64,000 nt of DNA from Bacteroides sp. (GTDB lineage Bacteria; Bacteroidota; Bacteroidia; Bacteroidales; Bacteroidaceae), in NCBI RefSeq assembly GCF_028690125.1, contig NZ_JAQVBV010000009.1:85529-149528 (forward strand). Direction: 5' to 3'. Below are positions 9,138 to 16,983 of the stretch, piece by piece. Each line of letters opens with the position of its first letter. Positions within the stretch are counted from its first letter, which is position 1. The notes below the pieces were generated by a model, which worked only from the letters and a program-made list of their open reading frames with translations, made no database searches and was not told the DNA's origin. The translations under genes were made by a program, and so were the position numbers.

Positions 9138-9209
9138 CAAAAAAAAGAGGCTATCTATCACAGACAGCCAATCTTTTTTATTAACCTTAAATCTAATACT
9201 ATGAAAAAC
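9138..9209 (-). ncRNA. probable small RNA gene, about 70 nt
   Basis: On the minus strand a full promoter (TTTG, 19 nt, TAACTTTG at 9216-9246) is followed about 7 nt later by a transcript of about 70 nt. It ends in a GC-rich hairpin (GGCTGTCT, loop, AGATAGCC at 9149-9169) and eight consecutive T. No ORF fits, and both neighbouring protein genes diverge from this interval, so the terminator has no other gene to serve. The segment around 9181-9215 looks like a sequence I remember as recurrent in Bacteroides genomes. The layout resembles predicted Bacteroidales sRNA families, but I cannot assign one. Confidence 0.6.
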
Positions 9210-9215
9210 ACACAA

Positions 9216-9246
9216 CAAAGTTACGTTTTCTCTTCACATCTCCAAA
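9216..9246 (-). promoter_or_regulatory. complete promoter of the small RNA
   Basis: The -33 TTTG (CAAA on plus, 9243-9246) and the -7 TAACTTTG (9216-9223) are separated by exactly 19 nt, matching the Bacteroidetes primary sigma-factor consensus. The remainder of the 8944-9512 interval shows no further gene that I can support. Confidence 0.7.
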
Positions 9247-9512
9247 TTTCAGAAAGAAAATCAGTTATCTTATAACATGGTTTAATAAGAAGAGCACAGT
9301 CATTAACAAATTAACATAATTCAATTCAGTATTAACAAATATCAGATTCACTTATTAGAAGCTATTCGGTATCATTCCAAATCATCAAACAAGAACTATA
9401 ACTACCATAGCAATCAGAATTAGTAAAAAGATTCTTCCTGGCTCTTTATAAATCAAACTTTTCTGGGAGTTCGAGTGTTTCTTAATTAGTATAAAACTAC
9501 ATATAGCCTCAT

Positions 9513-10538
9513 ATGAATATCAAAGAACAATATTGGAAATATTCCCTCATTGTCATCATACTGTTGATGGGAGTTATCATCTTCCGTCAAATAAGTCCTT
9601 TCCTGGGTGGATTGTTGGGAGCACTTACTATTTACATTCTCGTACGCAAACAGATGATTTATCTGACTGAAACAAAAAAAATGAAACGGAGTTTCAGTGC
9701 TTTTTTAATCACTTTAGAAACAGTTCTTGTTTTCTTGGTTCCCGTTGCTCTCACCATCTGGTTGCTAGTCAATAAACTACAGGATATTAATTTAGCTCCC
9801 CAAACCTTTATTGCCCCTATCCAGCAAACAGCAATCATGATCAAAGAAAAGACAGGATATGATGTATTGGGAAACGATACTATCTCGTTTATAGTATCAT
9901 TAATCCCCCGAATTGGACAGGCAATAATGGGAGGAATTAGCAGCCTTGCCGTCAATCTATTTGTTATGATGTTTGTGTTATATTTCATGCTGATTGGGGG
10001 ACAAAAAATGGAATCATATATCAATGATATTCTTCCTTTCAATGAAACGAATACTAAAGATGTTATTCACGAAATCAATATGATCGTACGTTCAAATGCT
10101 ATCGGTATTCCTCTGCTGGCAATTATACAAGGCGGTGTAGCTATGATCGGTTATGTCATTTTTGGTGCTCCAAATATTTGGCTATTAGGATTCCTGACCT
10201 GCTTTGCGACAGTTATTCCAATGGTAGGAACTGCATTAGTATGGCTACCTGTCGCGGCTTATTTTGCTTTGAACGGAGAATGGTTCAACACAATCGGCCT
10301 CTTAGCCTACGGAGGATTAATCATTTCACAACTCGACAATCTGATACGCTTTATACTGCAAAAGAAGATGGCAAATATCCATCCATTAATTACAATCTTC
10401 GGAGTAGTGGTAGGATTACCATTATTCGGATTTATGGGTATTATATTTGGCCCTTTATTGCTATCATTATTCTTTCTTTTTGTAGACATGTTTAAGAAAG
10501 AATACTTGGATTCACGAAATAACCTTCCTGCAGAATAA
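9513..10538 (+). CDS. AI-2E family transporter (PF01594-type membrane permease)
   Basis: A 341-residue integral membrane protein with about seven to eight hydrophobic segments. The pattern is that of the family formerly UPF0118: paired N-terminal helices, a long soluble loop (about 65-155), then the signature region IPLLAIIQGGVAMIGYVIFG and the terminal FGPLLLSLFFLFVDMFKKEY. Members export or take up small molecules, including autoinducer-2 or sodium/protons in some cases; the substrate here is unknown. The gene stands alone, with the GT2 gene starting from its own promoter just downstream. Confidence 0.88.
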   Translation: MNIKEQYWKYSLIVIILLMGVIIFRQISPFLGGLLGALTIYILVRKQMIYLTETKKMKRSFSAFLITLETVLVFLVPVALTIWLLVNKLQDINLAPQTFIAPIQQTAIMIKEKTGYDVLGNDTISFIVSLIPRIGQAIMGGISSLAVNLFVMMFVLYFMLIGGQKMESYINDILPFNETNTKDVIHEINMIVRSNAIGIPLLAIIQGGVAMIGYVIFGAPNIWLLGFLTCFATVIPMVGTALVWLPVAAYFALNGEWFNTIGLLAYGGLIISQLDNLIRFILQKKMANIHPLITIFGVVVGLPLFGFMGIIFGPLLLSLFFLFVDMFKKEYLDSRNNLPAE

Positions 10539-10559
10539 AAAAGCTATCGAAAAAATACG

Positions 10560-10567
10560 TACTTTTG
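10560..10567 (+). promoter_or_regulatory. promoter -7 element for the GT2 gene
   Basis: TACTTTTG is an exact TAnnTTTG match ending 27 bp before the ATG at 10595. It overlaps the TTG at 10565 that would open a longer reading frame, which decides the start in favour of 10595. Confidence 0.65.
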
Positions 10568-10594
10568 CAAGTACTAAAAACGACATATAAATTA

Positions 10595-11767
10595 ATGGAA
10601 GCACTTACATTCAATACTATCGAACTGATATTATTATCAGCTGCAGGTATCCTTTTCATTATCCAACTCATTTATTATTTCGGTTTATACAACCGGATAC
10701 ATAGACATAATACATCCGTACGCAAGGAAGAGGTTCATTTCTCACGTGAGTTTCCTCCTCTATCAGTTATTCTTTGCGCACGTAACGATGCTGAAAACTT
10801 ACGCAAACTACTTCCTGTCATCCTGGAACAAGATTATCCGCAATTCGAAGTGATTGTTATCAACGATGCTTCAACTGATGATACGGAAGATGTGTTAGGA
10901 ATGCTTGAAGAAAAATATCCTCATCTTTACCATAGTTTTACTCCTGAAAGTGCGCGTTACATCAGTCATAAGAAATTGGCTCTGACCTTAGGTATCAAAG
11001 CAAGTAAACATGACTGGTTGGTATTCACTGAAACGAACTGTATTCCAGCAAGTAATCAATGGCTGAAACTAATGGCACGTAACTTTACCTCACAAACACA
11101 GATTGTTCTGGGCTATAGTGGTTATGACCGTACCAAAGGATGGTTTCATAAAAAGGTGGCTTTCGATATGTTTTTTCAATCATTGCGCTACCTTGGTTTT
11201 GCTTTAATAGGTAAACCTTATATGGGTATCGGACGTAATCTGGCTTACCGAAAAGAACTGTTTTTCAAACAAAAAGGATATTCATCTTACTTAAATCTGC
11301 AACGTGGAGAGGATGATTTGTTTATCAACCAGATAGCTACGCATGATAACACGAGAGTTGAAACAGATTATAATGCAACAATACGAATACAGCCGATTGA
11401 ACGTCCGAAAGACTGGAAAGAAGAAAAAGTTAGTAATATAGCTACAGCTCGATACTTTCATGGTATACAACGTTATTTGCTCGGATTCGAAACTTTATCA
11501 CGACTAATATTTTACGGGGTATGTATTACCGGAATTGTATTTGGTATTCTCAGTTTACATTGGTTGGCAGCAGGAATTGCATTATTTATCTGGATACTTC
11601 GCTATCTCGTACAAGCAATTGTTATCAATCAAACAGCTAAAGAAATGGGTGGAGGACGAAAATATTATTTTTCTTTACCTGTTTTCGATTTACTTCAACC
11701 AATTCAATCACTGAAATTCAAACTTTGTCGTCACTACCGCAGGAAAGGAGATTTCATGAGAAGGTAG
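10595..11767 (+). CDS. membrane glycosyltransferase family 2
   Basis: A 390-residue protein with an N-terminal membrane helix (about 8-28), a GT2 catalytic domain (about 50-280) and two C-terminal membrane helices (about 300-350). Visible motifs are SVILCARNDAENL at the nucleotide-sugar site, VINDASTDDT (first Asp pair), FTETNCIPAS in place of the DxD region, and RGEDDLFINQ with the catalytic-base-like ED. Such processive or lipid-linked GT2 enzymes add sugars to envelope glycans. The acceptor is unknown and no glycan cluster surrounds it. The TTG at 10565 was rejected because it sits in the -7 element. Confidence 0.87.
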   Translation: MEALTFNTIELILLSAAGILFIIQLIYYFGLYNRIHRHNTSVRKEEVHFSREFPPLSVILCARNDAENLRKLLPVILEQDYPQFEVIVINDASTDDTEDVLGMLEEKYPHLYHSFTPESARYISHKKLALTLGIKASKHDWLVFTETNCIPASNQWLKLMARNFTSQTQIVLGYSGYDRTKGWFHKKVAFDMFFQSLRYLGFALIGKPYMGIGRNLAYRKELFFKQKGYSSYLNLQRGEDDLFINQIATHDNTRVETDYNATIRIQPIERPKDWKEEKVSNIATARYFHGIQRYLLGFETLSRLIFYGVCITGIVFGILSLHWLAAGIALFIWILRYLVQAIVINQTAKEMGGGRKYYFSLPVFDLLQPIQSLKFKLCRHYRRKGDFMRR

Positions 11768-11828
11768 TCAAGTACTATCTTAATGAAAGAGCCGGAGTTT
11801 ATGAAAAACAGGGAGGGAAAATTAGACT

Positions 11829-13073
11829 CTATTCGTACCTCATCGAGGTAGCCGGATTAATTTTAGTAATCATGAAAGATGGACCTATGAGCATAAGTAC
11901 AGATGAAAGCAATGTTCCAGCATTGATTAGCAATAAAAACCAGATATTAAAATAGACAGGAACGGAATCCATGTAATAATTCGTAGGGTCCAATTTAAAT
12001 ATTTGATAATAAGATTGGAGAAAACAGAAAGCAAGACCGATCGCATTCCCCAAAATCATGCCTTTACCAATCAAGAAAACAGAAAACCATAGGAAAGTTT
12101 TGCGGATAGTAAAGTTGTTAGCTCCTAATGCTTTCAGAATACCAATCATATTGGTTCGCTCAATAATAATAATCAGCAAACCCGAAATCATAGTGAAGCC
12201 AGCAACTCCCATCATAAGAACAAGAATTACCCAGATATTAGTATCCAGCAGCCCCAGCCATTCAAATATTTGAGGGTTCAATTCTTCAATATTACGAACA
12301 TAATAAGTACCGCCAAAGAGATCATGCTGATTATCCGTATTTTCTGCAATTTTGTAAGTGATATCTTCTAAACGATCATAATCATGAACTTCTAATTCTA
12401 CTCCGCTTACTTGCCCCGGTTGCCAACCATTGAGACGGTTTACCGTATAAATATCCGTAAGTAAAAAGAGATTATCATATTCAGAAAAGTTAGTCTGATA
12501 AATCCCTGTAATCGTCAGCCGACGAGCACGAATATCATCCTGTATATAATAGGTATAGATCTTATCTCCCAGTTTCAAATTGAGTTTGGTAGCCAGATCT
12601 TTAGAGATAAGTACTTTGTTACTAGAAACGGAATCACTGAAGAGAGGAATTTCTCCTTCTAACAAATATTCCTTCATAAAACGTGGATCAAACTCAGGAC
12701 CGACTCCTTTCAGCACCATCCCCTGAAAGACATCGTCGGTCTTTATCATCCCCGGTTTTGTAGAGTAGCGTTGCACATGACTCACTTCCGGATAATGGGC
12801 AAGTGTCTTCATCATGCTATCTCCCACTACTATCGGATAAGTCTCATAAGAATTAACCGCATCCAGATTAGTAATCTGTATATGCGAACCAAAACCTACA
12901 ACTTTATTCCTCACCTCACTTTTAAAACCAATAACTACTGCAACCGCAATAATCATCACTGCTAACCCGATAGCAATACCCGCCATTGCAATGAGGACAG
13001 CAGGACGAGAAACCTGCTTACCGCCATCGCTTTCACGATAAATACGCCGAGCTATAAAAAGTGAAAATGACAT
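11829..13073 (-). CDS. LolC/LolE-FtsX-like ABC transporter permease
   Basis: A 414-residue permease with four membrane helices: one at about 22-50 (RPAVLIAMAGIAIGLAVMI), a large periplasmic MacB-like domain (about 55-275), and three helices at about 280-400. The layout matches the LolC/E family, which extracts lipoproteins from the inner membrane, and FtsX/MacB relatives. No ATPase gene is adjacent, so the partner LolD-like subunit must be encoded elsewhere. The gene starts 19 bp after the stop of the aminotransferase and is probably cotranscribed with it. It converges with the GT2 gene, 61 bp apart. Confidence 0.87.
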   Translation of the reverse strand: MSFSLFIARRIYRESDGGKQVSRPAVLIAMAGIAIGLAVMIIAVAVVIGFKSEVRNKVVGFGSHIQITNLDAVNSYETYPIVVGDSMMKTLAHYPEVSHVQRYSTKPGMIKTDDVFQGMVLKGVGPEFDPRFMKEYLLEGEIPLFSDSVSSNKVLISKDLATKLNLKLGDKIYTYYIQDDIRARRLTITGIYQTNFSEYDNLFLLTDIYTVNRLNGWQPGQVSGVELEVHDYDRLEDITYKIAENTDNQHDLFGGTYYVRNIEELNPQIFEWLGLLDTNIWVILVLMMGVAGFTMISGLLIIIIERTNMIGILKALGANNFTIRKTFLWFSVFLIGKGMILGNAIGLAFCFLQSYYQIFKLDPTNYYMDSVPVYFNIWFLLLINAGTLLSSVLMLIGPSFMITKINPATSMRYE

Positions 13074-13092
13074 TTATTTGTTCGCAATTCTT

Positions 13093-14292
13093 TTATTCTA
13101 TTCTTCCCGGATATGCTTCTAAAGCTTTCTGTAAAACAATAAGTGCACGCGTTAAATCTTCCTTCTTCAATACATAGGCGATCCGTACTTCATTGATTCC
13201 TGAACCCGGAGTTGTATAGAAACCAGAAGCAGGAGCCATAAATACCGTTTGCCCTTCATATTCAAAATCAGAAAGACACCAAGCACAAAATTTATCCGAA
13301 TCGTCCACCGGAAGTTTTGCTACAGTATAGAAAGCCCCCATCGGAATCGGAGAATATACGCCCGGTATGCGATTCAATCCGTCAATCAAGCATTTACGAC
13401 GTTCTACATATTCATCATACGTCTCACGCGAATACTCTTCGGGAGCATCCAAAGAAGCCTCAGCAGCAATCTGTCCAATCAAAGGAGGACTCAAACGTGC
13501 CTGGCACAATTTCATAACAGCATCGCGTATCTCTTTGTTCTTGGTAATCAATGCACCGATACGGATACCACACTCTGAATAACGCTTTGAAACAGAATCA
13601 ATCAAAACGACATTATTTTCAATTCCTTCCAGATGACAGGCGGAGATATAAGGGGAACCGGTATAAATAAACTCACGATATACTTCATCGGAAAAAAGGA
13701 ATAAGTCATATTTCTTCACCAGATCACGAATTTGATTCATCTCACGGCGACTATACAAATAACCGGTCGGATTATTCGGATTACAAATCAATATCGCTTT
13801 CGTTCGCTCGTTTATCAGTTCTTCAAACTTCTCCACTTTCGGAAGTGAGAAGCCTTCCTCAATGGTAGTGGCAATCGTACGAATCCTTGCTCCTGCAGAG
13901 ATTGCAAAAGCCATATAATTGGCATAAGCTGGCTCCGGAACTATAATTTCATCCCCCGGATTCAGACAGGAAAGAAATGAGAAAAGCACGGCCTCCGAAC
14001 CTCCTGATGTAATAATTATATCATCAGCAGTCAGATTGATATTGAATTTAGCATAATATCCTACTAGTTTTTCGCGATAGCTACGATAACCGGCACTCGG
14101 ACTATATTCCAGCACCTTACGGTCGATATTGCGTATCGCATCAATCGCGACCTGAGGAGTGGGCAGATCAGGCTGTCCGATATTCAGGTGAAACACATGG
14201 ACTCCCCGTTGTTTGGCAGCATCTGCCAAAGGAGCCAGTTTTCTGATAGGAGATGCAGGCATCTCATTTCCGCGAATGGAGATGGTTGGCAT
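13093..14292 (-). CDS. class I/II pyridoxal-phosphate aminotransferase
   Basis: A 399-residue fold-type I aminotransferase of the aspartate aminotransferase type. Motifs are GQPDLPTP near the N-terminus, ITSGGSEAVLFS at the cofactor phosphate site, CNPNNPTGYLYS with the conserved Asn, SDEVYREF, and SVSKRYSECGIRIG with the Schiff-base Lys in SVSK. The C-terminal Arg for the substrate carboxylate lies in NEVRIAYV. Substrate could be aspartate, or an amino acid such as alanine or phenylalanine; the sequence alone does not decide. The promoter is at 14344-14351. Confidence 0.9.
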   Translation of the reverse strand: MPTISIRGNEMPASPIRKLAPLADAAKQRGVHVFHLNIGQPDLPTPQVAIDAIRNIDRKVLEYSPSAGYRSYREKLVGYYAKFNINLTADDIIITSGGSEAVLFSFLSCLNPGDEIIVPEPAYANYMAFAISAGARIRTIATTIEEGFSLPKVEKFEELINERTKAILICNPNNPTGYLYSRREMNQIRDLVKKYDLFLFSDEVYREFIYTGSPYISACHLEGIENNVVLIDSVSKRYSECGIRIGALITKNKEIRDAVMKLCQARLSPPLIGQIAAEASLDAPEEYSRETYDEYVERRKCLIDGLNRIPGVYSPIPMGAFYTVAKLPVDDSDKFCAWCLSDFEYEGQTVFMAPASGFYTTPGSGINEVRIAYVLKKEDLTRALIVLQKALEAYPGRIE

Positions 14293-14343
14293 AATTTTAA
14301 TTACAAATTACTAATTACTATTTACTTTTTCAACTTGGAACTG

Positions 14344-14351
14344 CAAATGTA
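14344..14351 (-). promoter_or_regulatory. promoter -7 element for the aminotransferase-permease unit
   Basis: TACATTTG on the minus strand is an exact TAnnTTTG match about 50 bp before the aminotransferase ATG. Confidence 0.6.
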
Positions 14352-14435
14352 CGCAATAATTTGAATACAGAGACATAAAAACTTTAAAAACCTTAGCAAG
14401 GGTAAAAACGTTATGGAAATATGGAAAGAAAACAA

Positions 14436-14443
14436 TACTTTTG
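14436..14443 (+). promoter_or_regulatory. promoter -7 element for the sugar-isomerase-like gene
   Basis: TACTTTTG is an exact TAnnTTTG match 29 bp before the ATG at 14473. Confidence 0.6.
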
Positions 14444-14472
14444 TCATATGGAAAACTTAAAACAATACCATA

Positions 14473-15708
14473 ATGACCATACATCTCGTCACATTCGCTT
14501 CGCTGCTTCACAAACAGACTTCACTACGTAGTTCACATGAAGCTATATTAAGTGAGCTCGAGAAATACTATACTGTCAAGCTTGTCGATTACCAGGATAT
14601 GGACAAACTGAATAGTGATGATTTCAAAATTATCTTCATTGCCACGGGAGGGGTGGAAAGACTGGTCATCCAGCATTTCGAATGTCTCCCGCGTCCCACC
14701 ATCTTATTAGCTGACGGTATGCAAAATTCTCTTGCTGCAGCATTAGAAATCTCTACTTGGTTACGGGGGCGTGGCATGAAAAGTGAAATATTACACGGAG
14801 AACTCCCGGCTATCATCCTGCGAATTCATACTTTATTCAATAACTTCTGTGCACAACGTTCTCTATTTGGAAAACGGATTGGTGTTATCGGTACTCCCTC
14901 TTCGTGGTTAATAGCCAGTAATGTAGATTATCTGTTAGCCAAACGACGTTGGGGAATTGAGTATGTAGATATTCCATTGGAAACTTTATATAAACATTTC
15001 AAACATATCACCGATGATGAAGTAGGTGCATCGTGTGCCGCTGTTGCTTCTCAAGCCCTTGCCTGTCGAGAAGGGAGTCCCGAGGATTTAATTAAAGCGA
15101 TGAAATTATACAGAGCTATCAAGAAAGTCTGCGAAGAAGAAAAAATAGATGCTCTCACAGTCAGTTGCTTTAAAATATTGGAACAGCTAGACACTACAGG
15201 CTGCCTGGCCTTGTCTTTATTGAATGACGAAGGTATCATTACGGGATGTGAAGGTGATTTACAGTCTGTTTTTACTTTACTTGCTGTCAATACAGTTACA
15301 CAGAAAGGAGGATTCATGGCAAACCCGTCTATAGTTACCGCCCGTACCAACGAAATAATATTAGCCCATTGTACCGTGGGACTCAAACAAACAGAAAGAT
15401 ATATCATCCGCAGTCATTTTGAATCAGATAAAAGTATAGGTATTCAAGGATTACTCCCTACAGGAGACGTAACTATCGTAAAATGTGGAGGAGAATGTTT
15501 AGACGAATACTATCTGTCTACAGGAACATTGACTGAGAATACAAATTATATCAATATGTGCCGTACCCAGGTACGTATTAGAATGAATACGCCCGTTGAA
15601 TATTTCCTAAAAAATCCACTAGGTAATCATCATATCCTGATTCATGGTAATTATGAAGATGCATTGAATGAGTTCTTCCAAGCAAATGCCTGCAAAAAAA
15701 TAGAATAA
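14473..15708 (+). CDS. L-fucose/L-arabinose isomerase-like protein
   Basis: A 411-residue cytoplasmic protein with a Rossmann-like N-terminal region and a C-terminal portion like the fucose isomerase C-terminal domain (GLKQTERYIIRSHFESDKSIGIQG, split here as TVGLKQTERY and RSHFESDKS). Candidate metal ligands are the acidic and His residues of ITGCEGDLQS, ILAHCTVGL and RSHFESD. At 411 residues it is clearly shorter than true FucI (about 590), so it belongs to the shorter related group of uncertain substrate. It is monocistronic, with no fucose or arabinose catabolic genes nearby, so a housekeeping or unassigned sugar-isomerase role is possible. Confidence 0.72.
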   Translation: MTIHLVTFASLLHKQTSLRSSHEAILSELEKYYTVKLVDYQDMDKLNSDDFKIIFIATGGVERLVIQHFECLPRPTILLADGMQNSLAAALEISTWLRGRGMKSEILHGELPAIILRIHTLFNNFCAQRSLFGKRIGVIGTPSSWLIASNVDYLLAKRRWGIEYVDIPLETLYKHFKHITDDEVGASCAAVASQALACREGSPEDLIKAMKLYRAIKKVCEEEKIDALTVSCFKILEQLDTTGCLALSLLNDEGIITGCEGDLQSVFTLLAVNTVTQKGGFMANPSIVTARTNEIILAHCTVGLKQTERYIIRSHFESDKSIGIQGLLPTGDVTIVKCGGECLDEYYLSTGTLTENTNYINMCRTQVRIRMNTPVEYFLKNPLGNHHILIHGNYEDALNEFFQANACKKIE

Positions 15709-15796
15709 TTTTGTTTCCGTTTCCTTGAAAAACAGAAAAAAACATCGAAAATTAAATTAAAAAAAAGAATTGAGAATATTGAAACGACGGATTCCA

Positions 15797-16639
15797 TTAC
15801 AGAATAATAAGCATATCTTCCCATTCTCCTTCATGCCATTCCACGACAGTCTTAAATCCTGCTTTTTTCAAGGCAGCCAAGGCTTCGTGACGGCTGTTAT
15901 TTATTCGTTCCGGATAATGGGCATCACTGTTCACCTGTACCCGAATACCTAAATCCTTCAAAAAAGAGAAATAACGTTCATTAGGATAGAAAGTACCCAA
16001 ATCACGGTAAGATTTGGTATTTATTTCAACGATATAACCATGACGGGCTATTTCTGTAAAATAACTACGTACTATCGCATCGTACCAAGCCTCATCCAAC
16101 AAGCCAGGACGATAGCAGGAAGCATTATAGTGCATTTTATCCGCATGACCTACAACATCCAATCCACCTAATTCTACCATACGAAACAAGTTTTTATAGT
16201 ATAAACGAACTACATGCTCTATGTCTCCTCCAAAATGTGTGTCTATCAACTGACGATAAGTATCTGCTGAAGTATCAATATCCACTACTTTCCCTTCCAG
16301 AGAATATAGCATATGTACAGAACCAATTCGATAATCGAGTGGCAAATTTTGAAAGCGAAGCAAACCCGGATGACTATCTTCGTTCAGATAATCAATTTCA
16401 AGTCCGATTGCCAGTTCTATTTGACCCGCATATTTCTTTTTGAGTCGGGAAAACTCGGCAAGATAATCATCCATACGATCCCATTCCATCGTCCATGCAG
16501 TAGAGAATGGCAGCGGAGCATGTGAAGAAATGCCATAAGAAGAAAAACCTTCACTAATGGCAAAACGGATAAAATCTTCCATATTGGCTCGTCCATCACA
16601 ATAAAGGCAGTGACTATGGTAATTGGTCAAATTAGACAT
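15797..16639 (-). CDS. PHP-domain histidinol-phosphatase-type hydrolase
   Basis: A 280-residue single-domain PHP protein. Metal-binding motifs are present in order: NYHSHCLYCDGRA near the start, GISSHAPLPFS, LEIDYL, GSVHML, VGHADKMHYN, EINTKSYRD and NSDAHYPERI. The spacing matches the HisK/HisJ group that removes phosphate from L-histidinol phosphate in histidine biosynthesis. No other his gene is nearby, so the physiological substrate remains an inference. The gene converges with the isomerase-like gene, 88 bp apart. Confidence 0.85.
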   Translation of the reverse strand: MSNLTNYHSHCLYCDGRANMEDFIRFAISEGFSSYGISSHAPLPFSTAWTMEWDRMDDYLAEFSRLKKKYAGQIELAIGLEIDYLNEDSHPGLLRFQNLPLDYRIGSVHMLYSLEGKVVDIDTSADTYRQLIDTHFGGDIEHVVRLYYKNLFRMVELGGLDVVGHADKMHYNASCYRPGLLDEAWYDAIVRSYFTEIARHGYIVEINTKSYRDLGTFYPNERYFSFLKDLGIRVQVNSDAHYPERINNSRHEALAALKKAGFKTVVEWHEGEWEDMLIIL

Positions 16640-16691
16640 GGCAAAAATGTTATTAATTATAAATTACTAATTATCAATTCATTATTTATTC

Positions 16692-16879
16692 AAGTTTCGA
16701 AAGTGCAGTATTTTGCATGGATGGGGACTGACTAAAAAGCCACATAAGCTATCATAAATACGTTTTCTTGAACAGATGACACGGATTTAAGAATAAAAGA
16801 TCCGCGTAATCTGTATCTAAAAAATATATTATCAAGCTTTTTAGTCATCTCCAAGTTATGTAGAACACTTCCGAAACTT
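16692..16879. repeat. nested imperfect palindrome, MITE- or REP-like, about 190 bp
   Basis: Three nested arm pairs share a centre near 16790. The outer arms are 16692-16705 with 16866-16879 (13 of 14 matching). The middle arms are 16723-16740 with 16836-16852 (near-perfect, core GACTAAAAAGC and GCTTTTTAGTC). The inner arms are about 16774-16788 with about 16800-16816, core ACAGAT with ATCTGT. No ORF lies inside. It fills most of the 16640-16983 intergenic interval and resembles a small non-autonomous repeat. Confidence 0.6.
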
Positions 16880-16983
16880 CAAATATTTATTTGATAATAA
16901 TTGGTATGGTCAGTATCTAAGGATACACAATGGTGGTGGATATATATGCCCTAGATGGTAAATTTATATAACCATCAACCCGA

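Noticed and set aside
10565..10594. Ten extra N-terminal codons for the GT2 gene from a TTG
   Set aside because: The TTG is part of the TACTTTTG -7 element; the ATG at 10595 starts the membrane helix.
11725..11955. 76-codon plus-strand ORF across the GT2-permease junction
   Set aside because: It overlaps the ends of both convergent genes in other frames, with no independent signals.
14311..14511. 66-codon minus-strand ORF between the aminotransferase and the isomerase-like gene
   Set aside because: It covers the exact -7 elements of both neighbours and the start of the isomerase gene, and its composition is not protein-like.
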